In this document: piece by piece, positions 18,972 through 26,981 of the stretch
How positions within the stretch are numbered: the stretch's first letter is position 1
Layout: each line of letters begins with the position of its first letter
Assembly: GCF_001544615.1 (NCBI RefSeq)
Contig: NZ_FCNV02000002.1
Span: 558,001 to 622,000, forward strand
Length of the DNA: 64,000 nt
Source: Caballeronia concitans
Lineage (GTDB): Bacteria; Pseudomonadota; Gammaproteobacteria; Burkholderiales; Burkholderiaceae
Reading direction: 5' to 3'
Notes under the pieces: model-generated
What the model saw: only the letters and a program-made list of their open reading frames with translations
Databases searched by the model: none
Told to the model about the DNA's origin: nothing
Position numbers and translations under genes: made by a program

Positions 18972-19796
18972 TTGACTCGACTGACCATTGCGCTCATCGG
19001 CGCGGGAAGCATGGGATCGGCAATCGGCAGGATGCTCGGCGCGTCCGGCGCGCGCGTGCTCACCACGCTCGAAGGCCGCAGCGCTGCGAGCGCCGCCCGC
19101 GCGCGCGAAGCGGGCATGGAAGACGCGGGCCTCGCCGATCTCGCCGCATCCGACTTCGTTCTCTCCATCGTGCCGCCCGCCGTGGCCGCCGAAACCGCCG
19201 AACGTCTCGCGCCCGCGCTAAACAAAGCGTCCAGCAAGGCTGTTTATATCGACTGCAACGCGGTCAGCCCGCAAACCGTCGCAACGATCGCGCGGACCGT
19301 CGATGCCACCGGCGCGGCTTTCGTCGATGGCGGGATCATCGGCGCGCCTTCATCGCCAAAATTTTATTTCTCGGGACCGCATGCGGCGCGTGCGAACGTG
19401 CTCGGCGATGCCGGCCTCGCCGTGCGTCTGCTCGACGGACCCATCGGCGCAGCGTCGGCGCTGAAGATGTCGTACGCGGGCATCACGAAAGGGCTGACGG
19501 CGCTCGGCTCGGCCATGTCGCTCGCGGCCATGCGCAACGGCGCGGGCGACGCGCTGCTCGCCGAGCTTGCCGAAAGCCAGCCGCAACTCGCCGCCTGGCT
19601 CGCGGGCAACGTGCCGCGCATGCCGCCGAAGGCGTATCGCTGGGTGGCGGAGATGGAAGAGATCGCCGCCTTCATCGGCGAGGACTTCGTGGAACATCGC
19701 ATCTACGAAGGCGCGGCGGGCCTGTACGCGCGGCTCGCCCACGACAAAGCCGCCACCGATGCGCTCGGCCGCTTCTTCACCGAACGCGGCGGATGA
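18972..19796 (+). CDS. NAD(P)-binding 6-phosphogluconate dehydrogenase-like oxidoreductase
   Basis: About 274 residues. A Rossmann start ([19 protein letters not shown]) is followed by a helical C-domain resembling the DUF1932-type tail of hydroxyacid dehydrogenase relatives ([17 protein letters not shown]). It probably oxidises a beta-hydroxyacid or phosphorylated sugar acid; the substrate is unknown. I chose a TTG at 18972, because AGGGAG lies seven bases before it; an in-frame GTG at 18939 would add eleven residues. It is 99 bases after argG and precedes the aldehyde dehydrogenase. Confidence 0.8.
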   Translation: MTRLTIALIGAGSMGSAIGRMLGASGARVLTTLEGRSAASAARAREAGMEDAGLADLAASDFVLSIVPPAVAAETAERLAPALNKASSKAVYIDCNAVSPQTVATIARTVDATGAAFVDGGIIGAPSSPKFYFSGPHAARANVLGDAGLAVRLLDGPIGAASALKMSYAGITKGLTALGSAMSLAAMRNGAGDALLAELAESQPQLAAWLAGNVPRMPPKAYRWVAEMEEIAAFIGEDFVEHRIYEGAAGLYARLAHDKAATDALGRFFTERGG

Positions 19797-19935
19797 CCGC
19801 GAAGCGTGCGGTCGTACGATTTACTGCGTATCCTTTAACGATGTTGCACGCTTAGCGCACAGCCTTTCTCATCGAAGTGAAATTCGCGGCTGGCGATCAC
19901 GCCGGCCCGGCCATCTTTCTAGCAAGAGGTGCTCA

Positions 19936-21381
19936 ATGACCGCAGGAACGTATCAGAACACGCGTCTTTACATTAACGGCGAGTGGTGCGACGCAGAGGG
20001 CGGCGCGACGATCGACGTGCTGAATCCGGCGACCGGCGAGAAAATCGGCACGGTCGCGCGGGCCAGCATCGGCGATCTCGACCGGGCGCTCGCCGCCGCG
20101 AAAGCCGGCTTCGCCACGTGGCGCCGGATGACCGCGCTGGAACGCGCGTCGCTGATGCGCAAGGCGGCCGCCATCGTGCGCGAACGCGCCGATTCCATCG
20201 CCCGCCTGATGACGCAGGAGCAGGGCAAGCCGCTCGTCGAAGCGCGCATCGAGGTGAACTCGGCGGCGGACATCATCGAATGGTTCGCGGACGAAGGGCG
20301 TCGCGTGTACGGCCGTATCGTGCCGCCGCGCAACGTGAACGCGCAGCAGACGGTGGTGAAGGAGCCGGTCGGGCCGGTCGCCGCGTTCACGCCGTGGAAT
20401 TTCCCGGTGAATCAGGTCGTGCGCAAGCTTTCGGCTGCGTTGACCACGGGCTGCTCGTTTATCGTGAAGGCGCCGGAAGAAACGCCGGCATCGCCTGCCG
20501 AGCTGATCCGCGCGTTCGCCGACGCGGGCGTGCCGAACGGCGTGCTCGGTCTCGTGTTCGGCGATCCGCCCGAAATCTCGAAGTATCTGATTTCGCATCC
20601 GGTTATCCGCAAGGTGACGTTCACGGGTTCGACGGCCGTCGGCAAGCAACTGGCCGCGCTCGCCGGCCAGCACATGAAGCGCGCGACGATGGAACTGGGC
20701 GGCCACGCGCCGGTGATCGTCGCGGAAGATGCGGACGTCGAGCTTGCCGTGAAGGCGGCGGGCGCGGCCAAGTTCCGCAACGCGGGGCAGGTCTGCATTT
20801 CGCCGACGCGCTTTCTCGTTCACAACAGCGTGCGCGACGACTTCGCGAAGGCGCTGGTCAAGCACGCGGAAGGGCTGTCGGTCGGCGACGGCCTTGCCGA
20901 AGGCACGACGCTCGGGCCGCTCGCGAACGCACGCCGCATCACCGCGATGACGAGCGTGATCGAAAACGCGCGCAAGTCGGGCGCGACGGTCGCGACGGGC
21001 GGCGAGCGCATCGGCAGCGCGGGCAATTTCTTCGCGCCGACGGTGCTCACCGACGTGCCGCTCGAAGCCGACGTGTTCAACAACGAGCCGTTCGGCCCGG
21101 TCGCGGCCATTCGCGGCTTCGACTCGCTGGAAGACGCGATCAAGGAAGCGAATCGTCTGCCGTACGGTCTCGCGGGTTACGCGTTCACGCGTTCGTTCAA
21201 GAACGTGCATCTGCTGACGAACCAGCTCGAAGTGGGCATGCTGTGGATCAACCAGCCCGCGACGCCGTGGCCGGAAATGCCGTTCGGCGGCGTGAAGGAT
21301 TCGGGCTATGGCTCCGAAGGCGGACCCGAAGCACTCGAGCCGTATCTCGTGACGAAGTCGGTCACGGTGATGGCGGTCTGA
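19936..21381 (+). CDS. gabD: succinate-semialdehyde dehydrogenase family (GabD-like)
   Basis: 481 residues of the aldehyde dehydrogenase superfamily. The N-terminus ([20 protein letters not shown]) and the motifs [24 protein letters not shown] (general-base Glu) and GQVCISPTR (catalytic Cys) match NAD(P)-dependent succinate-semialdehyde dehydrogenases. Related enzymes act on 2-oxoglutarate semialdehyde, so the exact substrate is open. The ATG at 19936 follows AGAGGT. A hairpin after the stop ends the transcript. Confidence 0.88.
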   Translation: MTAGTYQNTRLYINGEWCDAEGGATIDVLNPATGEKIGTVARASIGDLDRALAAAKAGFATWRRMTALERASLMRKAAAIVRERADSIARLMTQEQGKPLVEARIEVNSAADIIEWFADEGRRVYGRIVPPRNVNAQQTVVKEPVGPVAAFTPWNFPVNQVVRKLSAALTTGCSFIVKAPEETPASPAELIRAFADAGVPNGVLGLVFGDPPEISKYLISHPVIRKVTFTGSTAVGKQLAALAGQHMKRATMELGGHAPVIVAEDADVELAVKAAGAAKFRNAGQVCISPTRFLVHNSVRDDFAKALVKHAEGLSVGDGLAEGTTLGPLANARRITAMTSVIENARKSGATVATGGERIGSAGNFFAPTVLTDVPLEADVFNNEPFGPVAAIRGFDSLEDAIKEANRLPYGLAGYAFTRSFKNVHLLTNQLEVGMLWINQPATPWPEMPFGGVKDSGYGSEGGPEALEPYLVTKSVTVMAV

Positions 21382-21402
21382 TTCCGCCGAGCCGATGACG
21401 AG

Positions 21403-21432
21403 CGCCCGCGCGGTGGACACATCGCGCGGGCG
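21403..21432. terminator. bidirectional hairpin between convergent genes
   Basis: A perfect 10-base stem CGCCCGCGCG/CGCGCGGGCG with a 10-base loop lies between the stops of the aldehyde dehydrogenase (21381) and the CDP-DAG synthase (21436). There is only a short T run, so termination strength is uncertain. Confidence 0.6.
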
Positions 21433-21435
21433 TTG

Positions 21436-22374
21436 TCATACATAGACGTATCGCACCAGATGAAAGAAGACCGGCGCGGCGAAGCAGATCGAATCGACGC
21501 GATCCAGCATTCCGCCGTGCCCCGCGATCATCGATCCCCAGTCCTTCGCGCCGAGCGAACGCTTCACCGCCGAGAGCACCAGTCCGCCGACGAATCCCGC
21601 CAGCACGATCGCAAGCGACATGAAAAACGCCGCGCCGAAACCGAACGGCGTCACGCGATACAGCGCCGCGCCGCATAGCGTTGCGAGCAGTCCGCCGCCG
21701 ACGAATCCCTCCACCGTCTTCGACGGCGACAACACCGGCGCGATCTTGCGTCGCCCGAAGAGCTTGCCGACGACATACTGCAACACATCGCTGATCTGCA
21801 CGACGAGCAGGAAATAGAACAGCAGCAGCGCGTTCTGCCCGCGATAACCGGCGATATCGAGCGTGAGGAGCGCGGGCGCGTGGCTCAGTCCGTAGACGCA
21901 CACCATGAGCGCCCAGTTGATGCGCGCGTTGCGGCTCAGGAAGTCGCGCGTGTCTTGCGTCAGGGCGGACAAGAGCGACATCGCGAAGAAAAGGTGCACC
22001 GGCACGAAGATGGAATACATGCCGTACCAGTCGATGCCGAGCAACACGTACTGCACCGGCACCGCGACGAAGAACGCCACGAAGAGCGTGGTGTGGTCGC
22101 TCTGCGTCGTCGGCGTGAGCGTGATGAACTCGCGCAACGCGAGATACGAGAGCAGCGCGAAGACGATGTACGTCGCCTTGTCGCCGAGGCCGATGGCGAT
22201 CGTCATCACCGCGATCATGCCCCACCACGCGCGGATGCGTTCGTTCAGATTGACGATGGTCGCGTTCGTGCGATTCGCCGCTTTGGCGCGCGCGCCGAGT
22301 ATCGCGCCGATGATGGTCGCGACGACGAGGACGCCGGTGACGCCGGCCACGAGTTGCCAGAAAGTTGTCGGCAT
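21436..22374 (-). CDS. phosphatidate cytidylyltransferase (YnbB-like CDP-DAG synthase)
   Basis: 312 residues with about eight membrane helices. It makes CDP-diacylglycerol from phosphatidate and CTP. The signature near the C-terminus, SPSKTVEGFVGG (about 215-226) and KDWGSMIAGHGGMLDRVDS, is the CdsA motif. The ATG at 22374 was chosen because the frame upstream overlaps the acyltransferase and is not coding-like. The acyltransferase lies 31 bases before it in the same direction, and a CDP-alcohol phosphatidyltransferase is divergent. E. coli pairs similar genes as ynbA and ynbB. It is probably an auxiliary rather than the housekeeping CdsA. Confidence 0.9.
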   Translation of the reverse strand: MPTTFWQLVAGVTGVLVVATIIGAILGARAKAANRTNATIVNLNERIRAWWGMIAVMTIAIGLGDKATYIVFALLSYLALREFITLTPTTQSDHTTLFVAFFVAVPVQYVLLGIDWYGMYSIFVPVHLFFAMSLLSALTQDTRDFLSRNARINWALMVCVYGLSHAPALLTLDIAGYRGQNALLLFYFLLVVQISDVLQYVVGKLFGRRKIAPVLSPSKTVEGFVGGGLLATLCGAALYRVTPFGFGAAFFMSLAIVLAGFVGGLVLSAVKRSLGAKDWGSMIAGHGGMLDRVDSICFAAPVFFHLVRYVYV

Positions 22375-22405
22375 GGTGTTTCCGATATGCGATGAAGGGA
22401 TGCGC

Positions 22406-23035
22406 TCAGCGCGCGTTCGATTGCGGCGCGAGCGCGACGACGGCATCGCGCATGCGGGCGAGGAACGAAGCCTTGTCCTCGCCATCGCGACGCGCCTCTG
22501 ACGCGCCGAAGTGCAGCTTGCAGATGAGCGGTATCGGGAAAATTGCGCCTTTCGGCATGATCCGCTGCAGGTTCTCGAGATAAACGGGCGCGAGTTCGAC
22601 GTGCGGAAATTCGCTCGCCAGATGAAAGAGGCCGCTTTTGAAGGCTTGCGGCAACGCATCGGCGCCGCGCGTGCCTTCGGGGAAGATGATGATCGACGCG
22701 CCGCTTGCGAGCGCATCGCGCACGGGATCGAGCGGATCGCCTTCGGTCTCGCGGCGCCGGTCGATCAGCACGACGTTCAGCAGCTTCTGCGCAATGTGGC
22801 GCTTGAGCGGACTCGAACCCCAGTAATCGCGCGCGGCGACGGGCCGCACCGCGTCGCGCAAGGGGCGCGGCAACGCGGCGAGCATGGCGAGCGTATCGAT
22901 ATGGCTCGTGTGATTCGAGAAGTACAGCTTCTGCGCGGCGGATGGCGGCCCGGCATGCCACACCGGATAAGCGCCGGCCACGAGCCGCACGAAAGCGAGA
23001 AGCAGATCGCGTTGCCAGATGTGCGTGAGTTTCAT
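22406..23035 (-). CDS. 1-acyl-sn-glycerol-3-phosphate acyltransferase (PlsC-like)
   Basis: 209 residues. The catalytic HX4D is NHTSHID and the phosphate-binding motif is FPEGTRG. It should add the second acyl chain to lysophosphatidate, giving the phosphatidate used by the neighbouring cytidylyltransferase. One N-terminal hydrophobic segment suggests membrane anchoring. The ATG at 23035 is chosen; the upstream in-frame stretch is unlike coding sequence. It heads a two-gene leftward transcript. Confidence 0.88.
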   Translation of the reverse strand: MKLTHIWQRDLLLAFVRLVAGAYPVWHAGPPSAAQKLYFSNHTSHIDTLAMLAALPRPLRDAVRPVAARDYWGSSPLKRHIAQKLLNVVLIDRRRETEGDPLDPVRDALASGASIIIFPEGTRGADALPQAFKSGLFHLASEFPHVELAPVYLENLQRIMPKGAIFPIPLICKLHFGASEARRDGEDKASFLARMRDAVVALAPQSNAR

Positions 23036-23249
23036 CGGTCGATGGTTCGAGGTTGAATGTGAACAGGGCGCTATTCCTGTCACAAGCTCGATATCGACGC
23101 AATCGGCCGTGACGACATTTGCCAAATATCGTCGATGCCGTGACACATCCGCCTCTTTAACTAGCTTGGCATTCCTGAAGGTTGACGCGGGCGGCGCGGG
23201 TCGTGATAGTAGCGCGTTTCATTTCTCGCGCGGCTGCGCGCCTCGTTCC

Positions 23250-23879
23250 ATGAGTCTCTACGCACTGAAACCCCGTTTTCAAGGTCTTTTGCGTCCGTTG
23301 ACCGGCTGGCTGGCCCGGCATGGCGTGACGGCGAATCAGGTGACGCTCGCCGCTGCGGTCGGATCGATCGCGGTCGGCGCGCTGGCGGGTTTCGCGCCGG
23401 CGCATCGCGCGCTGTTTCTGTTGATTCCTGTCTGGCTGTTCCTGCGCATGGCGCTCAACGCCATCGACGGCATGCTCGCCCGCGAGCACGGCCAGAAGAG
23501 CGTGTTGGGCGCGTATCTGAACGAACTGGGCGATATCGTTTCGGACATCGCGCTCGTGCTGCCGTTTCTCGCGGTCGGCGGCCTCGCCGCAGCGGATGTG
23601 TGGCTGTTCGCGCTGAGCGCGGTGATCGTCGAATGCGCGGGGTTGATCGGGCCGCTCGCGGGCGCGAGCCGTCGATACGACGGTCCGTTCGGCAAGAGCG
23701 ACCGCGCGCTCGCCATCGGCGCGTTCGCGGTGTGGATCGGGGCGGGCGTAAGCGCGGGGGCTATCGGCAGAATCGGCGTGTGGCTGTGGCGCGTGCTGAT
23801 CGCGCTGGCCGTGCTGACGGCGATGCGTCGCGTGCGCGCGGGGATTGCTGAAACGCTGAAACGCGAGCGCGCTAGCTGA
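23250..23879 (+). CDS. CDP-alcohol phosphatidyltransferase (YnbA-like)
   Basis: 209 residues with about six membrane helices. The family signature D-x2-DG-x2-AR-x8-G-x3-D-x3-D is recognisable but altered: Asn70-x2-Asp73-Gly74-x2-Ala77-Arg78-x8-Gly87-x3-Asn91-x3-Asp95, with an extra Asp99. Canonical members need the first and third Asp for metal and catalysis, so this variant may use other groups or a different alcohol. It is divergent from the CDP-DAG synthase/acyltransferase pair, suggesting that the three make an unusual phospholipid. Start ATG at 23250. Confidence 0.85.
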   Translation: MSLYALKPRFQGLLRPLTGWLARHGVTANQVTLAAAVGSIAVGALAGFAPAHRALFLLIPVWLFLRMALNAIDGMLAREHGQKSVLGAYLNELGDIVSDIALVLPFLAVGGLAAADVWLFALSAVIVECAGLIGPLAGASRRYDGPFGKSDRALAIGAFAVWIGAGVSAGAIGRIGVWLWRVLIALAVLTAMRRVRAGIAETLKRERAS

Positions 23880-24093
23880 TGTACACGAGCTGATCGCCGT
23901 CCGCGTCGGCATGGCGAAATGACAGAATGCGCCCGGCGCGCACGTTCAGCAGCACTTGATCGAGGCCGTTCACTTCGACGCCGTCGCAACGCCATCCGTC
24001 GATGGTGAACAACGAATAGCCGCGCGCGAATTGCCGTTTCAGGTCCATGAGACGTTTGATCGCGCCTTGCCTCGAAGTGAAGTATTGGGTCAT
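23872..24093 (-). CDS. small hypothetical protein
   Basis: A 73-residue basic-to-neutral protein beginning MTQYFTSRQGAIKRL and ending DGDQLVYIS, with no membrane segment. It contains a stretch predicted as mixed strand (YSLFTIDGWRCDGVEVNGLDQ). Its 3' end overlaps that of the phosphatidyltransferase gene by 8 bases, convergent. I recognise no domain; codon use is consistent with a real gene, but it is short and this is a tentative call. Confidence 0.55.
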   Translation of the reverse strand: MTQYFTSRQGAIKRLMDLKRQFARGYSLFTIDGWRCDGVEVNGLDQVLLNVRAGRILSFRHADADGDQLVYIS

Positions 24094-24244
24094 TGAGCTG
24101 GCCGACGCCGGAATCGGATGAAGCCCGAAGCCTAAGGCGAATCATCAGACTAATATGTGCGCCAGGTGACACAAGCGGCTTATGCGACACTTCGAAGCGG
24201 CGGGCGGACGCCCGGACAGCACGAAAGGACGAGAAAGGACGACG

Positions 24245-25384
24245 ATGAACGACGTGATTCTCCCCGAGGACGACTACGGCGCGACGCTCGGCGACGTGCT
24301 CGCGCTCCTGGAGCAGGGCCGGCAGGCGGCGGCGCGCAGCATCAATGCGCTGATGACGGCGACTTACTGGCGCATCGGGCATCGGATCGTGGAGTTCGAG
24401 CAGGGCGGCGCGGGCCGCGCGGCCTATGGGCAGGCGCTCTTGCAGCGGCTGTCGGCGGATCTGACGAAGCGCTTCGGGCGCGGCTTCGGCGTCGACAATC
24501 TGGAACTGATGCGGCTCTTTTATCAGGCGTATCCGGCGGCCGTGACGGAAGCGATTTCCGAATCGGAGGATCGGAAATCGGCGTCCGGCGCGAAGGCGAA
24601 ATCCGAATCGGCGATTCGGAATTCATCGCTTGCGCACCTGGCCGAGCGATTCCCGCTCTCGTGGACGCACTACGTGCATCTGATGCGGCGCACGCGCTCC
24701 GACGACGAACGCCGCTTCTACGAAGGCGAAGCGCTGCGCGGCGGCTGGAGCGTGCGGCAACTCGACCGGCAGATCGGCAGCCAGTTCTATACGCGCACGC
24801 TGATGTCCCGCGACAAGCGCGCGATGATCGAGAAGGGAAGCATCGCGGCGCGCGGCGACATCGTGACGCCGGAAGAGGCCATCAAGGATCCGTACGTTCT
24901 GGAATTCCTCGACCTCAAGGACGAATATTCGGAGAGTCAGCTAGAGGATGCGCTGATTCATCGGCTCGAGGACTTCCTGCTCGAACTCGGCGGCGACTTC
25001 ACGTTCGTCGGCAGGCAGCGTCGATTGCGGATAGGCGATAGCTGGTACCGCGTCGATCTGCTGTTTTTTCATCGGCGGCTGCGGTGCCTCGTGATCATCG
25101 ATCTGAAGCTCACGGAGCTGAATCACGCGGATGTCGGGCAGATGCACATGTACTGCAATTACGCGCGCGAGCACTGGACGCTGCCGGGCGAGAACCCGCC
25201 CGTCGGCCTGATCCTGTGCGCGCGGACTAATGCGGCGGTGGCGAAATATGCGCTCGACGGCCTGCCGAACAAGGTGCTCGCGGCCGAATATCACATGATG
25301 CTGCCGGACGAGGCGGTGCTGGCCGAGGAACTGGCGCGGGTGCGGCGGGAGTGGGAAGCGGGACGGGGAAAGGGCGAGGAGTGA
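24245..25384 (+). CDS. PDDEXK nuclease of the YhcG/DUF1016 type
   Basis: 379 residues. The N-terminal DUF1016 domain (about 12-200) is helical and contains GRGFGVDNLELMRLFYQAYP. The C-terminal PDDEXK nuclease (about 215-365) shows Glu234, Asp271 (RVDLLFF) and Asp286-x-Lys288 (IDLKL). YhcG-like proteins are thought to act in DNA processing or defence. An insertion at residues about 103-128 between motifs encodes a Ser/Glu/Lys-rich linker and contains two perfect inverted repeats. Monocistronic. The ATG at 24245 is chosen as the start of the conserved MNDVILPEDDYG region. Confidence 0.85.
   Translation: MNDVILPEDDYGATLGDVLALLEQGRQAAARSINALMTATYWRIGHRIVEFEQGGAGRAAYGQALLQRLSADLTKRFGRGFGVDNLELMRLFYQAYPAAVTEAISESEDRKSASGAKAKSESAIRNSSLAHLAERFPLSWTHYVHLMRRTRSDDERRFYEGEALRGGWSVRQLDRQIGSQFYTRTLMSRDKRAMIEKGSIAARGDIVTPEEAIKDPYVLEFLDLKDEYSESQLEDALIHRLEDFLLELGGDFTFVGRQRRLRIGDSWYRVDLLFFHRRLRCLVIIDLKLTELNHADVGQMHMYCNYAREHWTLPGENPPVGLILCARTNAAVAKYALDGLPNKVLAAEYHMMLPDEAVLAEELARVRREWEAGRGKGEE
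24552..24619. repeat. two inverted repeats inside the nuclease gene
   Basis: CGATTTCCGA/TCGGAAATCG (24552-24561 with 24571-24580) is a perfect 10-base inverted repeat. CCGAATC/GATTCGG (24603-24609 with 24613-24619) is a perfect 7-base one. The 10-mer TCCGAATCGG occurs in both, exactly 45 bases apart (24557 and 24602), so in the same reading frame. Confidence 0.75.
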
Positions 25385-25424
25385 ACGAGGGCGAGGGCGT
25401 TATCCGGACGCCCCCGCCTCCGCT

Positions 25425-26585
25425 TCAAGCCTTCGCCGACCGATGCCTGTCGTCCGTGCGACGCGATCCCTTCGTGAACACGAAGAGACTCGCTCCGGCC
25501 GCCGCGATCGCGATGCGGCTCGGATTGGCCTTCACGGCATCGATGCCCTTCGCCAGCGCTTGCCCCCACGTCGACGACGGCACGCGTTCGCGACGCTCGA
25601 CCTGCCGAACGCGCGCAACGGACGTCACCGAAACCACGGGCGCCGGCATCGGCACGGGCTTGGCTGCATCAGAAACCGCAGGCGCTTTCGCATCCGCCGC
25701 GCCGTCGGTGCGCACCGGCGCTTCCCCGCGCGCTTCCACTCGCGTTGCCGCCGCTTCCGCGCCGAGCAGCATCACCGCCGCCGCGAAGTACAGCCACATC
25801 AGGAGCACCGCGAGCGAGCCCGCCGCGCCGAACGCGTTGGCCGTTCCCGCGTGCGTCAGGTAAAGCGCGAACAGCTTCTTGCCCACCGAAAACAGCACGG
25901 CGGAAATCGTGCCGCCGACGAGCGCATCGCGCCATTGGACGTGTCCATCGGGCAGATACTTCAGCAGCGCGCCGAAGGCTGCGGACAGAATCACGAGCCC
26001 GAGCACGAACTGCACGATATCGCCGATGACCACGAGCGGCGACTCCCCGAAAACCCACTTTCCAGCGGCCTGCACGGCGGTATCCAGCACGAGCGATACG
26101 ATCAGCAGGAACGCCACGCCCATCACGAGGCCGAAGGAGATGAGGCGCACCTTCACCATCGTGGCGACGCCGGATTTCGGTTTTCCTTCGGCGGGCCAAA
26201 TGATCGATAACGCCGTGTTCAGCGATGAAAACGTCGCCGACGCGCCCACCGCCAGCAGCACGAACGACACGATCGCCGCAATTCCGCCGCCGCCGCTGCG
26301 ATGCGCGTGCTCGACGATCGTCTGCACGCTCGCGGCGGCGTCCTTGCCGAGCATTCCGCTTATCTGATGAAAGAGCTGCCCGCGCGCGGCCTCGGCGCCG
26401 AACACGAGCCCGGCAATGGCGATGACCATCACGAGCGTCGGTGCAAGGGAGAACGCCGAATAGAATGCGATGCTCGCGGCCATCGGTGCGCCTCGGTCCG
26501 CGCTGAATCGCTTGAAAGTGCGAGTGGGCCACGCGATCACGCGGCTCATGAAGGATTTGGAATGCTGCCCGGCGGTGTGGTCCAT
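25425..26585 (-). CDS. YihY/virulence factor BrkB family membrane protein
   Basis: 386 residues. About six membrane helices occupy residues 20-285, with the family pattern AASIAFYSAFSLAPTLVM at the start and DALVGGTISAVLFSVGKK later. A C-terminal tail of about 110 residues rich in Ala, Pro and Val, ending in a hydrophobic segment, is unusual for the family. Its role is not established; relatives are linked to envelope processes and serum resistance. The ATG at 26585 follows AAGGAGGC, a strong ribosome-binding site. Confidence 0.85.
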   Translation of the reverse strand: MDHTAGQHSKSFMSRVIAWPTRTFKRFSADRGAPMAASIAFYSAFSLAPTLVMVIAIAGLVFGAEAARGQLFHQISGMLGKDAAASVQTIVEHAHRSGGGGIAAIVSFVLLAVGASATFSSLNTALSIIWPAEGKPKSGVATMVKVRLISFGLVMGVAFLLIVSLVLDTAVQAAGKWVFGESPLVVIGDIVQFVLGLVILSAAFGALLKYLPDGHVQWRDALVGGTISAVLFSVGKKLFALYLTHAGTANAFGAAGSLAVLLMWLYFAAAVMLLGAEAAATRVEARGEAPVRTDGAADAKAPAVSDAAKPVPMPAPVVSVTSVARVRQVERRERVPSSTWGQALAKGIDAVKANPSRIAIAAAGASLFVFTKGSRRTDDRHRSAKA

Positions 26586-26706
26586 CGCTGCCTCCTTGGA
26601 ATCGTGCCGTAAGCTTTTAGCATCGGGAGTGCCAGCCTTGAATCGGGAGCGATGAAAATCGTCGTCGCGAACGAGGCGTCCGCTCACGACGACGCGACAA
26701 GCAGGC

Positions 26707-26877
26707 CTAGCTATCGGTGGCCGGCTTGGACATATCCGGCGTGCCGCGCACGGGCTGTTGATCAGGTTGAAGGTCGGTGTTGTCGGGCAAGGTTTCGGGC
26801 GTGCGCGCGGGCGGCGTGCCGCGCGCTATCTCGGATTGCGAAGGATCGGGCTTTTGCGGATCGGAAGCGTCTGGCAT
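26707..26877 (-). CDS. small proline-rich acidic protein
   Basis: A 56-residue protein beginning MPDASDPQKPDPSQSE and ending SKPATDS, with Pro, Asp, Thr and Gln dominating and no hydrophobic core, so probably disordered. A very good Shine-Dalgarno (TTAGGAGA) lies six bases before the ATG, which strongly supports translation. No function is known. It stands alone between BrkB and glucose dehydrogenase, and its composition resembles the 72-residue product at 33129. Confidence 0.75.
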   Translation of the reverse strand: MPDASDPQKPDPSQSEIARGTPPARTPETLPDNTDLQPDQQPVRGTPDMSKPATDS

Positions 26878-26981
26878 GGCGGTTCTCCTAAGTGCCGGTG
26901 AGCGTGGGTGCGCATCACGCTGTCAGCAACGATCATGCTCGGCGAACACGCGGACGACGAATGCCCGCGTGTCCCCGAAGA

